A stretch of DNA of 9,661 nt from Bacteroidales bacterium (GCA_029933755.1 JAOZNO010000094.1:1-9661); one strand, 5' to 3'. Positions 1-7,193 are shown, counted from the first letter of the stretch. The notes: generated by a model from the letters alone, not told the origin. Numbers and translations are program-made.

Positions 1-1422
1 TATTTTTATATTAAAATAAGCAAATATCACAGTCATTACCGGACTTATCAAGTTAAAAAATGCGTAAGGCAAATAATCGCCTGTTGCAACTCCTAACACT
101 CTTGCTTGCGTAGCACCACCTGTATTCCATGGAATTAAAACGGATGTAACTGTTCCGGCATCTTCCAGTGTACGACTTAACACTTCAGGTTTTAAGCCTC
201 TTTCTTTAAAAGCTTCGCTATACATTTTACCGGGTACAACTATGGCAATATATTGATCGGATGCAGTAACATTAAAAAATATAGAAGAAAGTGCCGTTGA
301 AGTGATTAAAGAACCATCTGATTTAACCAGTTTTATTACTGATTCAGTAATTTTCACCAACATTCCCGTTGCTTGCATAATTCCACCAAAAATCATTGCT
401 GCAAGAATAAGCCAAATTGTTTTCAACATACCAGCCATTCCACCTGTTGAAAATAGATCATTTACCTCTACATCTTCAGTAATAATAGAAATATCACCAT
501 ACATTGCTTCCATAACAGATGTATATGCAGCTTTTGCATAATTATCAGTAATTCCACTTAAGCTTTCAATAATTTGAGGCTGAAAAATAACCGCAAAAAT
601 ACCACCAAGTAAAACACCAGCTCCCAACGAAGGTAATGGTGGTACTTTCTTAATGATAATAAAAAATAAAAGTGCAGGGACTAAAAATAACCAGGGACTA
701 ATGTTAAAAGCATTTGCAATAGCTGTTTGAACGCTTTCAACATCATTTCCGTTTGTTTGAAATTCATAGTTAAAACCAATAATCAGAAACAAAATTAAGG
801 CAATGGACATAGATGGTACGGTAGTAAACATCATATACCTAATATGTGTAAATAAATCTGTTCCGGCCATAGCTGGTGCCAAATTGGTAGTATCTGATAA
901 AGGAGACATTTTATCACCAAAATAAGCTCCTGAAATAATAGCTCCGGCCACAATAGCCTTACTAATACCCATGGTGTCACCAATGCCAAGTAATGCAACA
1001 CCAATAGTAGCAATTGTTGACCACGAACTACCCGTAGCCAAAGAAACCACCATACTAATTATTACAGCAGCAAAAAGAAAAATCCGGGGATGTAAAATAT
1101 CTAAACCATAATAGATTAAGGCAGGAATGACTCCACTAATGAGCCAGGTTCCAGACAAAGCTCCTATCAATAATAAAATAATGATAGCGGGCATTGCTGA
1201 ATCAATCGTTTTTACAATCTGTGCACGTATTTCAATCCAGCCAAAGCCCAATCTTACACCAATTATAGCTGCCAGGGCACCGGCAGTAAGTAAAGCTATT
1301 TGATTTGAACCATCTAATGTACTATCTCCCCACAAGTAAACATTAGTTGCCAATAAAATAATTAAAAAAAATATGGGAATAAGTGACTCTATTAGTGTTG
1401 GTTTTCTTTGCTTTTTACTCAT
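1..1422 (-). CDS. nhaC: NhaC-family Na+/H+ antiporter (3' end cut by window edge)
   Basis: Inner-membrane secondary transporter of the NhaC family, which exchanges Na+ for H+ and supports pH and sodium homeostasis. Reading from the ATG at 1422 gives 474 codons with no stop, reaching the left edge; family members are about 460-500 residues, so only a short tail is missing. The protein is hydrophobic throughout with many membrane segments. Family signatures are GSSWSTIATIG (131-141), the block around residues 166-196 with FGDKMSPLSDTTNLAP, SDQYIAIVVPGKMY (388-401) and PWNTGG (431-436). The N-terminus MSKKQRKP is a short basic cytoplasmic lead. The gene lies 82 bases downstream of deoC on the same strand, so it may be read through from that operon or have its own promoter; a near match to TAnnTTTG (one base too long) lies around 1452-1460. 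The family also includes the malate/lactate antiporter MleN, so the transported ion is inferred, not seen. Confidence 0.93.
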   Translation of the reverse strand, partial: MSKKQRKPTLIESLIPIFFLIILLATNVYLWGDSTLDGSNQIALLTAGALAAIIGVRLGFGWIEIRAQIVKTIDSAMPAIIILLLIGALSGTWLISGVIPALIYYGLDILHPRIFLFAAVIISMVVSLATGSSWSTIATIGVALLGIGDTMGISKAIVAGAIISGAYFGDKMSPLSDTTNLAPAMAGTDLFTHIRYMMFTTVPSMSIALILFLIIGFNYEFQTNGNDVESVQTAIANAFNISPWLFLVPALLFFIIIKKVPPLPSLGAGVLLGGIFAVIFQPQIIESLSGITDNYAKAAYTSVMEAMYGDISIITEDVEVNDLFSTGGMAGMLKTIWLILAAMIFGGIMQATGMLVKITESVIKLVKSDGSLITSTALSSIFFNVTASDQYIAIVVPGKMYSEAFKERGLKPEVLSRTLEDAGTVTSVLIPWNTGGATQARVLGVATGDYLPYAFFNLISPVMTVIFAYFNIKI

Positions 1423-1504
1423 CTAATGAAAATTTAGTGCGACATGGTAAACAAAAGCTATTAAACTCAGTTGATTTCAAGTGCTTTAATCAGACAGATA
1501 TCTT

Positions 1505-2389
1505 TTAAAAATAACTAATAGATACTTCAGAGCCAGTATCCATAGCTGCTATTTCAGAGAGTAAATTGTTAGCAAGGCTACTGGCACCTATTCTGAAAAG
1601 TTCTGAATTTAACCACTCTTTACCCAATATTTTGTTTACCACTGCATAATAATCAACGGCTTCCTTACCAGTTGATATTCCTCCGGCCGGTTTTAAACCA
1701 ATTTTTTTACCTGTTTTTTCATGAAATGCTTTTATAGCACGACACATTACACAAACAGCCTCAAGAGTAGCTGCTGGCTGCATTTTTCCTGTTGAAGTTT
1801 TAATAAAATCAGCTCCTGCTTCCATGGCAATTATTGAGGCATCCCAAATTTTTTGTGGATCATCAAGTATACCACTTTCCAGAATTACCTTTAAATGAGC
1901 ATCACCAATCGCCTCTTTTACAGCCTTTATCTCATCAAAAACAGTTTGGTAATCGCCACTCAGAAATGTACCTATTGAAATAACAATATCCACTTCAGAT
2001 GCACCTTTTTGAACAGCCATCTTTGACTCAGTTGTTTTAATTTCAAGGAAGGTTTGAGATGCCGGAAATCCTGCTGCAACTGATGCAATTCCCAATTTAT
2101 GTTCTGTAAGTTTTGTTTTAACCGTTTCAACAAGCGATGGATAAACACAAATTGCAGCCACATTAGGCATATCAGAAAAAGAAGATGGAAATTTGTTTAC
2201 TTTGTCTACCATCTTTTCAACTTTTCCAATTGTATCTGTTGAATTTAGTGTTGTGAGATCAATAAAACTAAATATTTTTTTTAACACTTCTGTTTTATAA
2301 TATTGATTACTCACTGCTTTAATTTTTGCAATTTTTATTTCAATATCACCCGAAGTTAAACTAAAATTATAGTTTTCTAAAAATTTCAT
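1505..2389 (-). CDS. deoC: Deoxyribose-phosphate aldolase DeoC
   Basis: Class I aldolase that cleaves 2-deoxy-D-ribose 5-phosphate to glyceraldehyde 3-phosphate and acetaldehyde in deoxynucleoside catabolism; cytosolic. The 294-residue TIM-barrel protein shows IDLTTLN (43-49), EVDIVIS (132-138) with Asp134 at the place of E. coli Asp102, FIKTSTGK (195-202) with Lys197 as the Schiff-base lysine, LKPAGGIS (232-239) with Lys233 matching E. coli Lys201, and the phosphate-site block RIGASSL (266-272). It is about 35 residues longer than the E. coli enzyme, mostly as an N-terminal extension. The C-terminus ends in SISYF, so the tail tyrosine (E. coli Tyr259, the last residue there) is penultimate, Tyr293. 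The gene follows the MazG-like gene by 54 bases on the same strand, in keeping with nucleotide salvage and clean-up. Residue equivalences come from remembered alignments. Confidence 0.96.
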   Translation of the reverse strand: MKFLENYNFSLTSGDIEIKIAKIKAVSNQYYKTEVLKKIFSFIDLTTLNSTDTIGKVEKMVDKVNKFPSSFSDMPNVAAICVYPSLVETVKTKLTEHKLGIASVAAGFPASQTFLEIKTTESKMAVQKGASEVDIVISIGTFLSGDYQTVFDEIKAVKEAIGDAHLKVILESGILDDPQKIWDASIIAMEAGADFIKTSTGKMQPAATLEAVCVMCRAIKAFHEKTGKKIGLKPAGGISTGKEAVDYYAVVNKILGKEWLNSELFRIGASSLANNLLSEIAAMDTGSEVSISYF

Positions 2390-2429
2390 ATGCTACTGTA
2401 TTATAAGTAAAAGACAAAAGTGAAAAAAT

Positions 2430-2437
2430 CAAAGATA
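2430..2437 (-). promoter_or_regulatory. Possible internal -7 element before deoC
   Basis: On the minus strand this octamer reads TATCTTTG, an exact match to the Bacteroidota -7 consensus TAnnTTTG, in the 54-base gap between the MazG-like gene and deoC. No clear TTG (-33) lies at the usual distance upstream, so it may be chance in AT-rich DNA. If real, deoC and nhaC could be transcribed apart from dtd. Confidence 0.25.
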
Positions 2438-2443
2438 AAAGTT

Positions 2444-2770
2444 TTATACTAACTTTTCATTATTTTTATGTCGGTCTGCATCCCTAATTGTTTTCTTTTC
2501 CAGATTTTTTTCAAGTGCACTTGTTAAATCAACTCCTGTTTGATTGGCTAAACAAATCAGTACAAAAAGGACATCGGCCATTTCATCAGCCAAATCAATA
2601 TTTTTTTCTGATTCTTTAAATGACTGATCACCATATTTTCGAGCAATAATCCGGGCAACCTCCCCTACTTCTTCAGTTAAAATAGCCATATTTGTTAATT
2701 CGCTAAAATAGCGTACACCAAATTTTTCAATCCAGTCATTAACCATATTTTGAGCTTCACTTATGTGCAT
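2444..2770 (-). CDS. MazG-like nucleotide pyrophosphohydrolase
   Basis: Small all-alpha NTP pyrophosphohydrolase of the MazG-like superfamily, which hydrolyses (d)NTPs, often non-canonical ones, to monophosphate and pyrophosphate. The 108-residue protein is a single domain, about the size of the short iMazG-type enzymes and far smaller than E. coli MazG (about 260, two domains). The metal-binding signature is complete: EEVGE at 33-37 (Glu33, Glu34, Glu37) and E63-x2-D66 in DEMADVLF (62-69). The C-terminal KKTIRDADRH (92-101) is also typical of the group. The preferred nucleotide cannot be read from sequence. It sits between dtd and deoC on the same strand. The 304-base gap upstream, which contains repeats, separates it from dtd, so transcription with dtd is uncertain. 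Confidence 0.92.
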   Translation of the reverse strand: MHISEAQNMVNDWIEKFGVRYFSELTNMAILTEEVGEVARIIARKYGDQSFKESEKNIDLADEMADVLFVLICLANQTGVDLTSALEKNLEKKTIRDADRHKNNEKLV

Positions 2771-2845
2771 AATTAAACAGTATATTGGAAAATCGTTTTG
2801 AGTAAATATTAGATTTATAGCAAATTGTTATTTGCAGTATAAATT

Positions 2846-2898
2846 GTCATTGATTGTCATTTTGCTTCGCTGTCATTACTCGTCATTGCTTCATTTTC
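2846..2898. repeat. Imperfect 26-base tandem repeat built on GTCATT
   Basis: GTCATT occurs at 2846, 2856, 2872 and 2882, that is in two pairs each 10 bases apart, with the second pair shifted by 26 bases. Each pair is followed by GCTTC (2863 and 2888 region), so the unit is roughly GTCATT-n4-GTCATT-n0/2-GCTTC. Read on the minus strand it gives AATGAC words next to GAAGC. It looks like an intergenic repeat of the genome; no coding sense is seen. Confidence 0.65.
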
Positions 2899-2950
2899 GT
2901 TCAAATTAATTACTAGTTACCAATGATAATACTTCGTTAAATTTTTGTTT

Positions 2951-2969
2951 CTCGCAAAGTCGCAAAGCT
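2951..2969. repeat. Doubled CGCAAAG intergenic word
   Basis: CGCAAAG occurs at 2953-2959 and 2961-2967, an 8-base tandem step. Motifs of the form TCTCGCAAAGTCGCAAAG recur between genes in many Bacteroidota genomes, to my recollection; here it lies in the dtd to MazG-like spacer next to the GTCATT repeat. Function unknown. Confidence 0.45.
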
Positions 2970-3074
2970 TTGATTTTTAATGAATTAGAATCACTTTCCA
3001 TTAATCATAATACTTTATAAATCAGATGGTTACAGAAAAACACCGAACTGTTGCAATGACCAATTACTAATAAA

Positions 3075-3527
3075 CTATTCTTTATTTTTTGTATCAATAA
3101 TAATGGTAACCGGACCATCATTTATTAATTCTACCTGCATAGATGCACCAAAGGTTCCTGTTTTCACTTCTTTTTCAATATCAGAACTTAATTGTTCTAC
3201 AAATTTTTCATATAAAGGAATAGCAATTTCTGGTTTTGCTGCATGAATATACGATGGACGGTTTCCTTTTTTTGTTTTTGCATGGAGAGTAAACTGACTA
3301 ATACACAATAAGTTGCCATTTATTTCAGTTATAGACTGATTCATAACACCCTCATTATCATCAAAAATACGCAATTTGCTTATTTTTCCTGAAAGCCATT
3401 TAATATCCTCATCAGTATCCTCATTTTCGATACCTAGCAAAACTAACAAGCCAGTATTAATTTCAGATTTAATATTTTCTTCTATTCGAACCGAAGCTCT
3501 ACTTACTCTTTGAATAACTACACGCAT
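3075..3527 (-). CDS. dtd: D-aminoacyl-tRNA deacylase Dtd
   Basis: Cytosolic homodimeric enzyme that hydrolyses D-aminoacyl-tRNA (for example D-Tyr-tRNA) and also mischarged Gly-tRNA(Ala), protecting translation from wrong or D-amino acids. The 150-residue length is typical. Family marks are the start MRVVIQRVSRASV, the active-site SQFTL motif (77-81), the following KKGNRPSYIHAAKP (86-99), and the cross-subunit Gly-Pro motif in NDGPVTIIIDT (136-146; Gly138-Pro139). The ATG start agrees with the universal N-terminus of the family. It begins 20 bases after the stop of the FkbM-type methyltransferase on the same strand, so the two are very likely co-transcribed. Together with the MazG-like and deoC genes downstream it forms a run of housekeeping clean-up enzymes. 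Confidence 0.97.
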   Translation of the reverse strand: MRVVIQRVSRASVRIEENIKSEINTGLLVLLGIENEDTDEDIKWLSGKISKLRIFDDNEGVMNQSITEINGNLLCISQFTLHAKTKKGNRPSYIHAAKPEIAIPLYEKFVEQLSSDIEKEVKTGTFGASMQVELINDGPVTIIIDTKNKE

Positions 3528-3547
3528 ATATATTAAACATTCACTTT

Positions 3548-4267
3548 TTAAAACCCACTAAATTCTTTACTAATAAAAGAAATTTCCTCACCAGTTTTAG
3601 AAATATAAAAAATCAGGTAACCATATTCCCTTAGTTTTCTAACTATATCAGTTGTTTTATTTATTCCTACATTATCAAATCTATGATGAAACTCAACAAG
3701 TAACTGTGCTGGTCTAATTTTCGATTCAATCATATTGTCAATAATATCGTATTCTGCCCCTTCAACATCCATTTTAAGCAAATTTATTTGCTCATGTCCA
3801 AGTTCAGTCATAATGGTTTTTAATGTTTTCACCTCAACCTTATATGCTTCATCTTCAGTTTGTGACCGTTCAAGCAGAGTAGCAGAAATATATTCAGGGT
3901 TTTCAGGAGGGTGAAACTTTGCTTTTCCATCAAAATGTGCCAAGCCATATTCTTTTAACACAAATTGTTTAGGCAAGTTTTGTTTTTTTACCCACTCAAC
4001 TGATTTTGGAGTAGGGTCAAAAGCATAAACACCTAAGTCAAAACAATTAATAATTTCTAAATCAAAAGAAATATCATAACCAATACCAAATGAATAAACC
4101 ACTGAATCTTCATTTAGAAAGTGAGGACAAATTGTCCATGCTGCACCCGAATTCCCCAGGGTGATATGCTCACATTCATAATCAACTTTTATAAACTTAT
4201 CTTTACCTCGCACAACCTTAGGTATGCGTAAAAACTTTTCAAACAGACTGCGAAAAAATTGCAACAT
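3548..4267 (-). CDS. FkbM-family SAM-dependent methyltransferase
   Basis: Class I (Rossmann-fold) methyltransferase of the FkbM family (Methyltransf_21), which usually O-methylates sugars, polyketides or lipids. The 239-residue protein has the SAM-binding motif I in VVYSFGIGYDISFD (56-69), an acidic strand end in YAFDPTP (81-87), the family hallmark LLKMDVEGAEYDII (163-176), and LLVEFHHR (189-196). The N-terminus (MLQFFRSLFEKFLR) is amphipathic and basic, but no signal peptide or membrane segment is visible. The substrate cannot be told, and no glycosyltransferases or other surface-sugar genes are seen nearby, which is unusual for this family. It is the first gene of the minus-strand run, 20 bases before dtd. 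A minus-strand TATTTTTG lies 30 bases upstream of the start. Confidence 0.88.
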   Translation of the reverse strand: MLQFFRSLFEKFLRIPKVVRGKDKFIKVDYECEHITLGNSGAAWTICPHFLNEDSVVYSFGIGYDISFDLEIINCFDLGVYAFDPTPKSVEWVKKQNLPKQFVLKEYGLAHFDGKAKFHPPENPEYISATLLERSQTEDEAYKVEVKTLKTIMTELGHEQINLLKMDVEGAEYDIIDNMIESKIRPAQLLVEFHHRFDNVGINKTTDIVRKLREYGYLIFYISKTGEEISFISKEFSGF

Positions 4268-4296
4268 TGAGTAAATATTTTTTTATCTAATAAAAA

Positions 4297-4304
4297 CAAA
4301 AATA
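4297..4304 (-). promoter_or_regulatory. Possible -7 element for the fkbM-dtd transcript
   Basis: Minus-strand TATTTTTG matches TAnnTTTG about 30 bases before the methyltransferase start. No good TTG (-33) is seen at the expected spacing, so support is weak. It lies close to the divergent plus-strand promoter at 4321-4350, making this a shared control region if both are real. Confidence 0.3.
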
Positions 4305-4320
4305 GTATTAATTACTAATA

Positions 4321-4350
4321 TTGGATAATTTAGAAAAGATTTTATCTTTG
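4321..4350 (+). promoter_or_regulatory. Bacteroidota-type promoter for the small membrane protein gene
   Basis: TTG at 4321-4323 (-33) is followed after 19 bases by TATCTTTG at 4343-4350, an exact TAnnTTTG -7 box. This is the best match to the phylum's housekeeping sigma-factor consensus that I found. Transcription would start around 4356-4360, leaving a leader of roughly 85-90 bases before the ATG at 4445. Confidence 0.5.
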
Positions 4351-4444
4351 TTTTTTTAACTAAAAGAATAGATGACCTTTATAAATCAATTAGATTTTGT
4401 TTATCAAATCATTTAGAATTTAACACCATCTCTTGTCTAAAAAG

Positions 4445-4759
4445 ATGAAATTATTGTTTATTACACTTATCGTATTTTTATTGAATATCCCATTTGGCTA
4501 CTGGCGTACAAATGTTAAAAAATTTTCCTTGCAATGGGTGTTAGCTATTCATTTACCTGTTCCATTTGTTATTTTATTGAGAATTTATGGAAATATTGGC
4601 TTTGAGCTCTACACTTACCCGATTATTGTAGGTGCATTTTTTCTTGGACAGCATAGCGGAAAGAAACTATTCACACATAATAAAAATAAACGCATCCAAA
4701 AGTTAAGCTCCTGCTTAATAATGGATTACTACCAATTGGTGCGCAATAGAAATCAATAA
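4445..4759 (+). CDS. Small membrane protein of unknown family
   Basis: I do not recognise this family. From ATG 4445 it is 104 residues; an in-frame TTG four codons upstream (4433) would add MSKK, but ATG is preferred because its basic-then-hydrophobic start fits a membrane protein and the TTG has no ribosome-binding signal. Hydrophobic stretches lie at about 2-16 (LLFITLIVFLLNI), 28-45 (QWVLAIHLPVPFVILL) and 54-70 (YTYPIIVGAFFLG), suggesting three membrane spans. Between the first two is GYWRTNVKKFS, a basic loop, and the C-terminal 30 residues are polar and basic. Histidines and prolines within the second span (HLPVPF) are unusual. It has its own likely promoter, and its stop lies 26 bases from the end of the convergent sensor kinase. 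Length, membrane character and a plausible promoter support a real gene. Confidence 0.72.
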   Translation: MKLLFITLIVFLLNIPFGYWRTNVKKFSLQWVLAIHLPVPFVILLRIYGNIGFELYTYPIIVGAFFLGQHSGKKLFTHNKNKRIQKLSSCLIMDYYQLVRNRNQ

Positions 4760-4785
4760 TGGAAAGGTTTTAATCGCTTGTTTAA

Positions 4786-6996
4786 TCAAGACAGGTAACT
4801 GTGTACAAGTAAAAACAAATCTTTTCGGCTAATAGGCTTTGTTAGGTAGTCACTAAAACCCATTGATAAAGCTTTTTGCTTCTCTTCATGTAAAGCGTGC
4901 GCTGTTTGTGCAATTATAGGTAAATCCGGATTTATTTTTTTAATTCTTTGTGTAGCTTGTATTCCATCAAGTTTGGGTAGTTGAATATCCATTAATATCA
5001 AATCAATTTCCTTATGATTTACACACATTTGAATGGCATGAAGTCCATCTCCTGCTTTTAATATATTTACACCACTTGGTTTCAAGTGTTCTTCAAGAAC
5101 AAGTAAGCTATATTCCTCATCTTCAACAATAAGGATTGTCTTACCATCTAACTTTTTAGTTATATCTACTTCTTGCTTTTTAGTAGGGCTAGCCTGTTCA
5201 TTTTTAAGAGCCCGAACAAGTGGTAATGTAAAATAAAATACTGATCCATTGTCTTTTGTAGACTCTACCCATATTTTCCCTCCTAAAAGCTCTACAAATT
5301 CTTTTGAAATAGCAAGTCCTAAACCTGTTCCACCAAAAGTCCGGTTATATGTTTCGTCACCTTGTCTGAAACGATCAAAAACAAATTGCAGCTCATCTTC
5401 TGTCATACCAATACCGGTATCTTTCACTTTAAACAATATAGTATCACTATTTTTAATTTCATATCCAAACTCAACACTACCTTTATCAGTAAATTTAATC
5501 GCATTACCAATAAGGTTAATTAATATTTGTTTTAAGATTTTTTTATCTGTAAAAACAGGATATTCAATATCAAGTTTGTCATGGTTTAATAATAACTGTA
5601 CCTGATTATTACCCTTTTCTGTTATCAGTGACTGAAAAAACTGATAGATCTCAAATAAAAGGGTATTTAAATCAAAATCAGTTTCATACAAGCTGGTTTG
5701 TTCAGCATCTATTTTTGATATATCAATAATATCGTTAATAATATCTAAAAGGTGATTTCCACTGGTTTGAATTATTTTAACATATTCTTTTTTACTTTGA
5801 GCCTTTAAATTATCGGAAGTTAACAATTCAGTAAAGCCCAAAATAGCATTCATAGGGGTTCTTATTTCATGACTCATGTTCGTTAAAAATGATGACTTTA
5901 ATCGATCACTTTCTTCTGCCTTTTCCTTGGCCTCCTTTAATTCATTAATAAACTGTTTGCGTTCAGTTATATCCTGTAAAAGTTCAATTACTCTAAAAAC
6001 CTCAGCATTATCATCAAAAATTGGATAAGCCCGAACCTCAAACCAGCCATCCAGCTTTTCATCAAATCGTTCAAACTTAACAGGTTTTCTGGTTTTATAC
6101 ACTTCGGTTGTTGCGCATCTATCGCAGGGTTGCCCACATCCAAGCAACTGATAACATTTTTTACCAACAACCTCTTCGCGTGTAAGGTTTAAAAAATCAT
6201 ACCCGGCTTTATTATACCGTATTACATTATGATCATTATCATGAACTCCAATAACATCAGGAACAGCATCAAATAAGGTTTCTAAAAGTTTTGATGTTTC
6301 TAATAGTCTTTTTTTACTGTTTATTAATGCCTTCTCTGCATTCTTTTGCTCAGTTACATCATGAACAATAATTGACATTATTTTTTTTTCACCAAATTCA
6401 AAAGGCGAAGCATATACCTCAACATCCCTAATATCATTATTGGCTAATTTATGCTTAAAACTTAAGTGGTTAGACTTCTGCATAATAGCTACTTTCATCT
6501 TTTTGTTAATTTCTTCAACTGATATCAAATTCACATCATAAATTGTCATTTTTAGAAAATCTTCTTTTGGGTATCCATAAAATTTAACAGCAGAATTATT
6601 AGCATCGGATATTCTTTTTGAAATAGGATCTATTAATAGCATTATCGCTAAATTATCCTCAAAATATTTTTTAAATTTTTCAACACTTCTTTTTAAATCA
6701 TTTTCTTTTTCAGAATGAAAGATATTCTGTTTTTGAAACATCTTAAATCCAATCCATATTCCAATGATGCCCAGCAGCCATAATGTAGAAAATACAAAAT
6801 AACTCCTTTTTTCATGATTAACCAGATACTGGTTTCTTGTAGTATCTTTTTGTGTTTGAAATATTTTTTCATTGCTAGTAACTTCCTGCACTTCAGATAC
6901 AGTTTCCTGGTAATCATATATTAAAAAAAGCATAATTATAATTGTCCATATTGATAACAATCCAATTAAATAATACTTTGTATATAAAATTTTCAT
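4786..6996 (-). CDS. Membrane hybrid histidine kinase with two PAS domains and a receiver
   Basis: Two-component sensor: autophosphorylates on histidine and passes the phosphoryl group to its own receiver. The 736 residues run: membrane span about 9-27, a short outer loop of about 40 residues, span about 66-86, PAS 1 (about 107-215), PAS 2 (about 235-348), HisKA with NMSHEIRTP (373-381; His376), HATPase with the N-box around Asn494/Asn498, DTGIG (526-530) and GGTGLGL (555-561), then a receiver (about 619-734) with acidic pair Glu625/Asp626, phospho-acceptor Asp670 in LMDIQLP, Thr698 and Lys720. All catalytic residues are present. The outer loop is too small for a usual ligand domain, so sensing probably occurs in the PAS domains. 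PAS 2 carries Cys281, Cys287, Cys291 and Cys294. No DNA-binding domain and no adjacent response regulator or Hpt gene is seen, so the output is unknown. It is a single gene, divergent from the EcsC-family gene. Confidence 0.95.
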   Translation of the reverse strand: MKILYTKYYLIGLLSIWTIIIMLFLIYDYQETVSEVQEVTSNEKIFQTQKDTTRNQYLVNHEKRSYFVFSTLWLLGIIGIWIGFKMFQKQNIFHSEKENDLKRSVEKFKKYFEDNLAIMLLIDPISKRISDANNSAVKFYGYPKEDFLKMTIYDVNLISVEEINKKMKVAIMQKSNHLSFKHKLANNDIRDVEVYASPFEFGEKKIMSIIVHDVTEQKNAEKALINSKKRLLETSKLLETLFDAVPDVIGVHDNDHNVIRYNKAGYDFLNLTREEVVGKKCYQLLGCGQPCDRCATTEVYKTRKPVKFERFDEKLDGWFEVRAYPIFDDNAEVFRVIELLQDITERKQFINELKEAKEKAEESDRLKSSFLTNMSHEIRTPMNAILGFTELLTSDNLKAQSKKEYVKIIQTSGNHLLDIINDIIDISKIDAEQTSLYETDFDLNTLLFEIYQFFQSLITEKGNNQVQLLLNHDKLDIEYPVFTDKKILKQILINLIGNAIKFTDKGSVEFGYEIKNSDTILFKVKDTGIGMTEDELQFVFDRFRQGDETYNRTFGGTGLGLAISKEFVELLGGKIWVESTKDNGSVFYFTLPLVRALKNEQASPTKKQEVDITKKLDGKTILIVEDEEYSLLVLEEHLKPSGVNILKAGDGLHAIQMCVNHKEIDLILMDIQLPKLDGIQATQRIKKINPDLPIIAQTAHALHEEKQKALSMGFSDYLTKPISRKDLFLLVHSYLS

Positions 6997-7146
6997 TTGG
7001 CTAGTTTATTAACTTTAATTCAATACAGAATCAAATAACAACAAGATAATGAGCCTATTAGTTGCTAAAATTAATGTTAAAGTAATGTTTTTTTCACAAA
7101 CATCAAAATTTCATAAATTAGCTCTCTATGATAAAAAGAAAAAAAT

Positions 7147-7154
7147 TACCTTTG
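7147..7154 (+). promoter_or_regulatory. Possible -7 element before the EcsC-family gene
   Basis: TACCTTTG matches TAnnTTTG 39 bases before the ATG at 7194, giving a leader of about 30 bases. No TTG is present around 7120-7128 where the -33 box would be expected. The rest of the 197-base divergent spacer (6997-7193) shows no other signal I can support. Confidence 0.35.
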
Positions 7155-7193
7155 AAAAAATCATTAACTCATTGAAAACTACAGTTTTTTAAA

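Larger units (their letters stand above)
2771..3074. other. Non-coding spacer between dtd and the MazG-like gene
   Basis: This 304-base stretch has no credible open reading frame. It contains the GTCATT tandem repeat (2846-2898), the doubled CGCAAAG word (2953-2967), a small inverted repeat CAAAT/ATTTG (2821-2834), and AATTACTA words at 2908-2915 and 3062-3069. I found no TAnnTTTG promoter for the MazG-like gene and no strong terminator for dtd in it. Confidence 0.7.

Noticed and set aside
302..541. Plus-strand open frame of 79 codons
   Set aside because: Lies wholly inside the NhaC coding sequence on the other strand; composition and lack of any motif mark it as a shadow. The same holds for the frame at 831-1013.
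1423..1504. Promoter for nhaC
   Set aside because: The best candidate (TAGCTTTTG on the minus strand) has one base too many for TAnnTTTG and no well-placed -33 box, so it is only mentioned under the gene.
1972..2163. Minus-strand open frame of 63 codons
   Set aside because: Other-frame shadow within deoC, whose catalytic motifs are intact in the main frame.
2846..2898. CRISPR array
   Set aside because: Only two imperfect 26-base units placed head to tail with no spacers, and no cas genes in the window.
4433..4435. TTG as the start of the small membrane protein
   Set aside because: An ATG four codons downstream (4445) gives a normal basic-hydrophobic N-terminus, and nothing upstream of the TTG favours it.
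4760..4798. Terminator between the convergent membrane-protein and kinase genes
   Set aside because: Only CTTG/CAAG (4 bases) can pair around TTTAAT and there is no T-tract; too weak to call.
5249..5605. Plus-strand open frame of 118 codons
   Set aside because: Antisense to the HATPase region of the sensor kinase; low-complexity Ser/Leu/Ile-rich product with no start signal. The frames at 5988-6170 and 6693-6917 are likewise shadows of the kinase.
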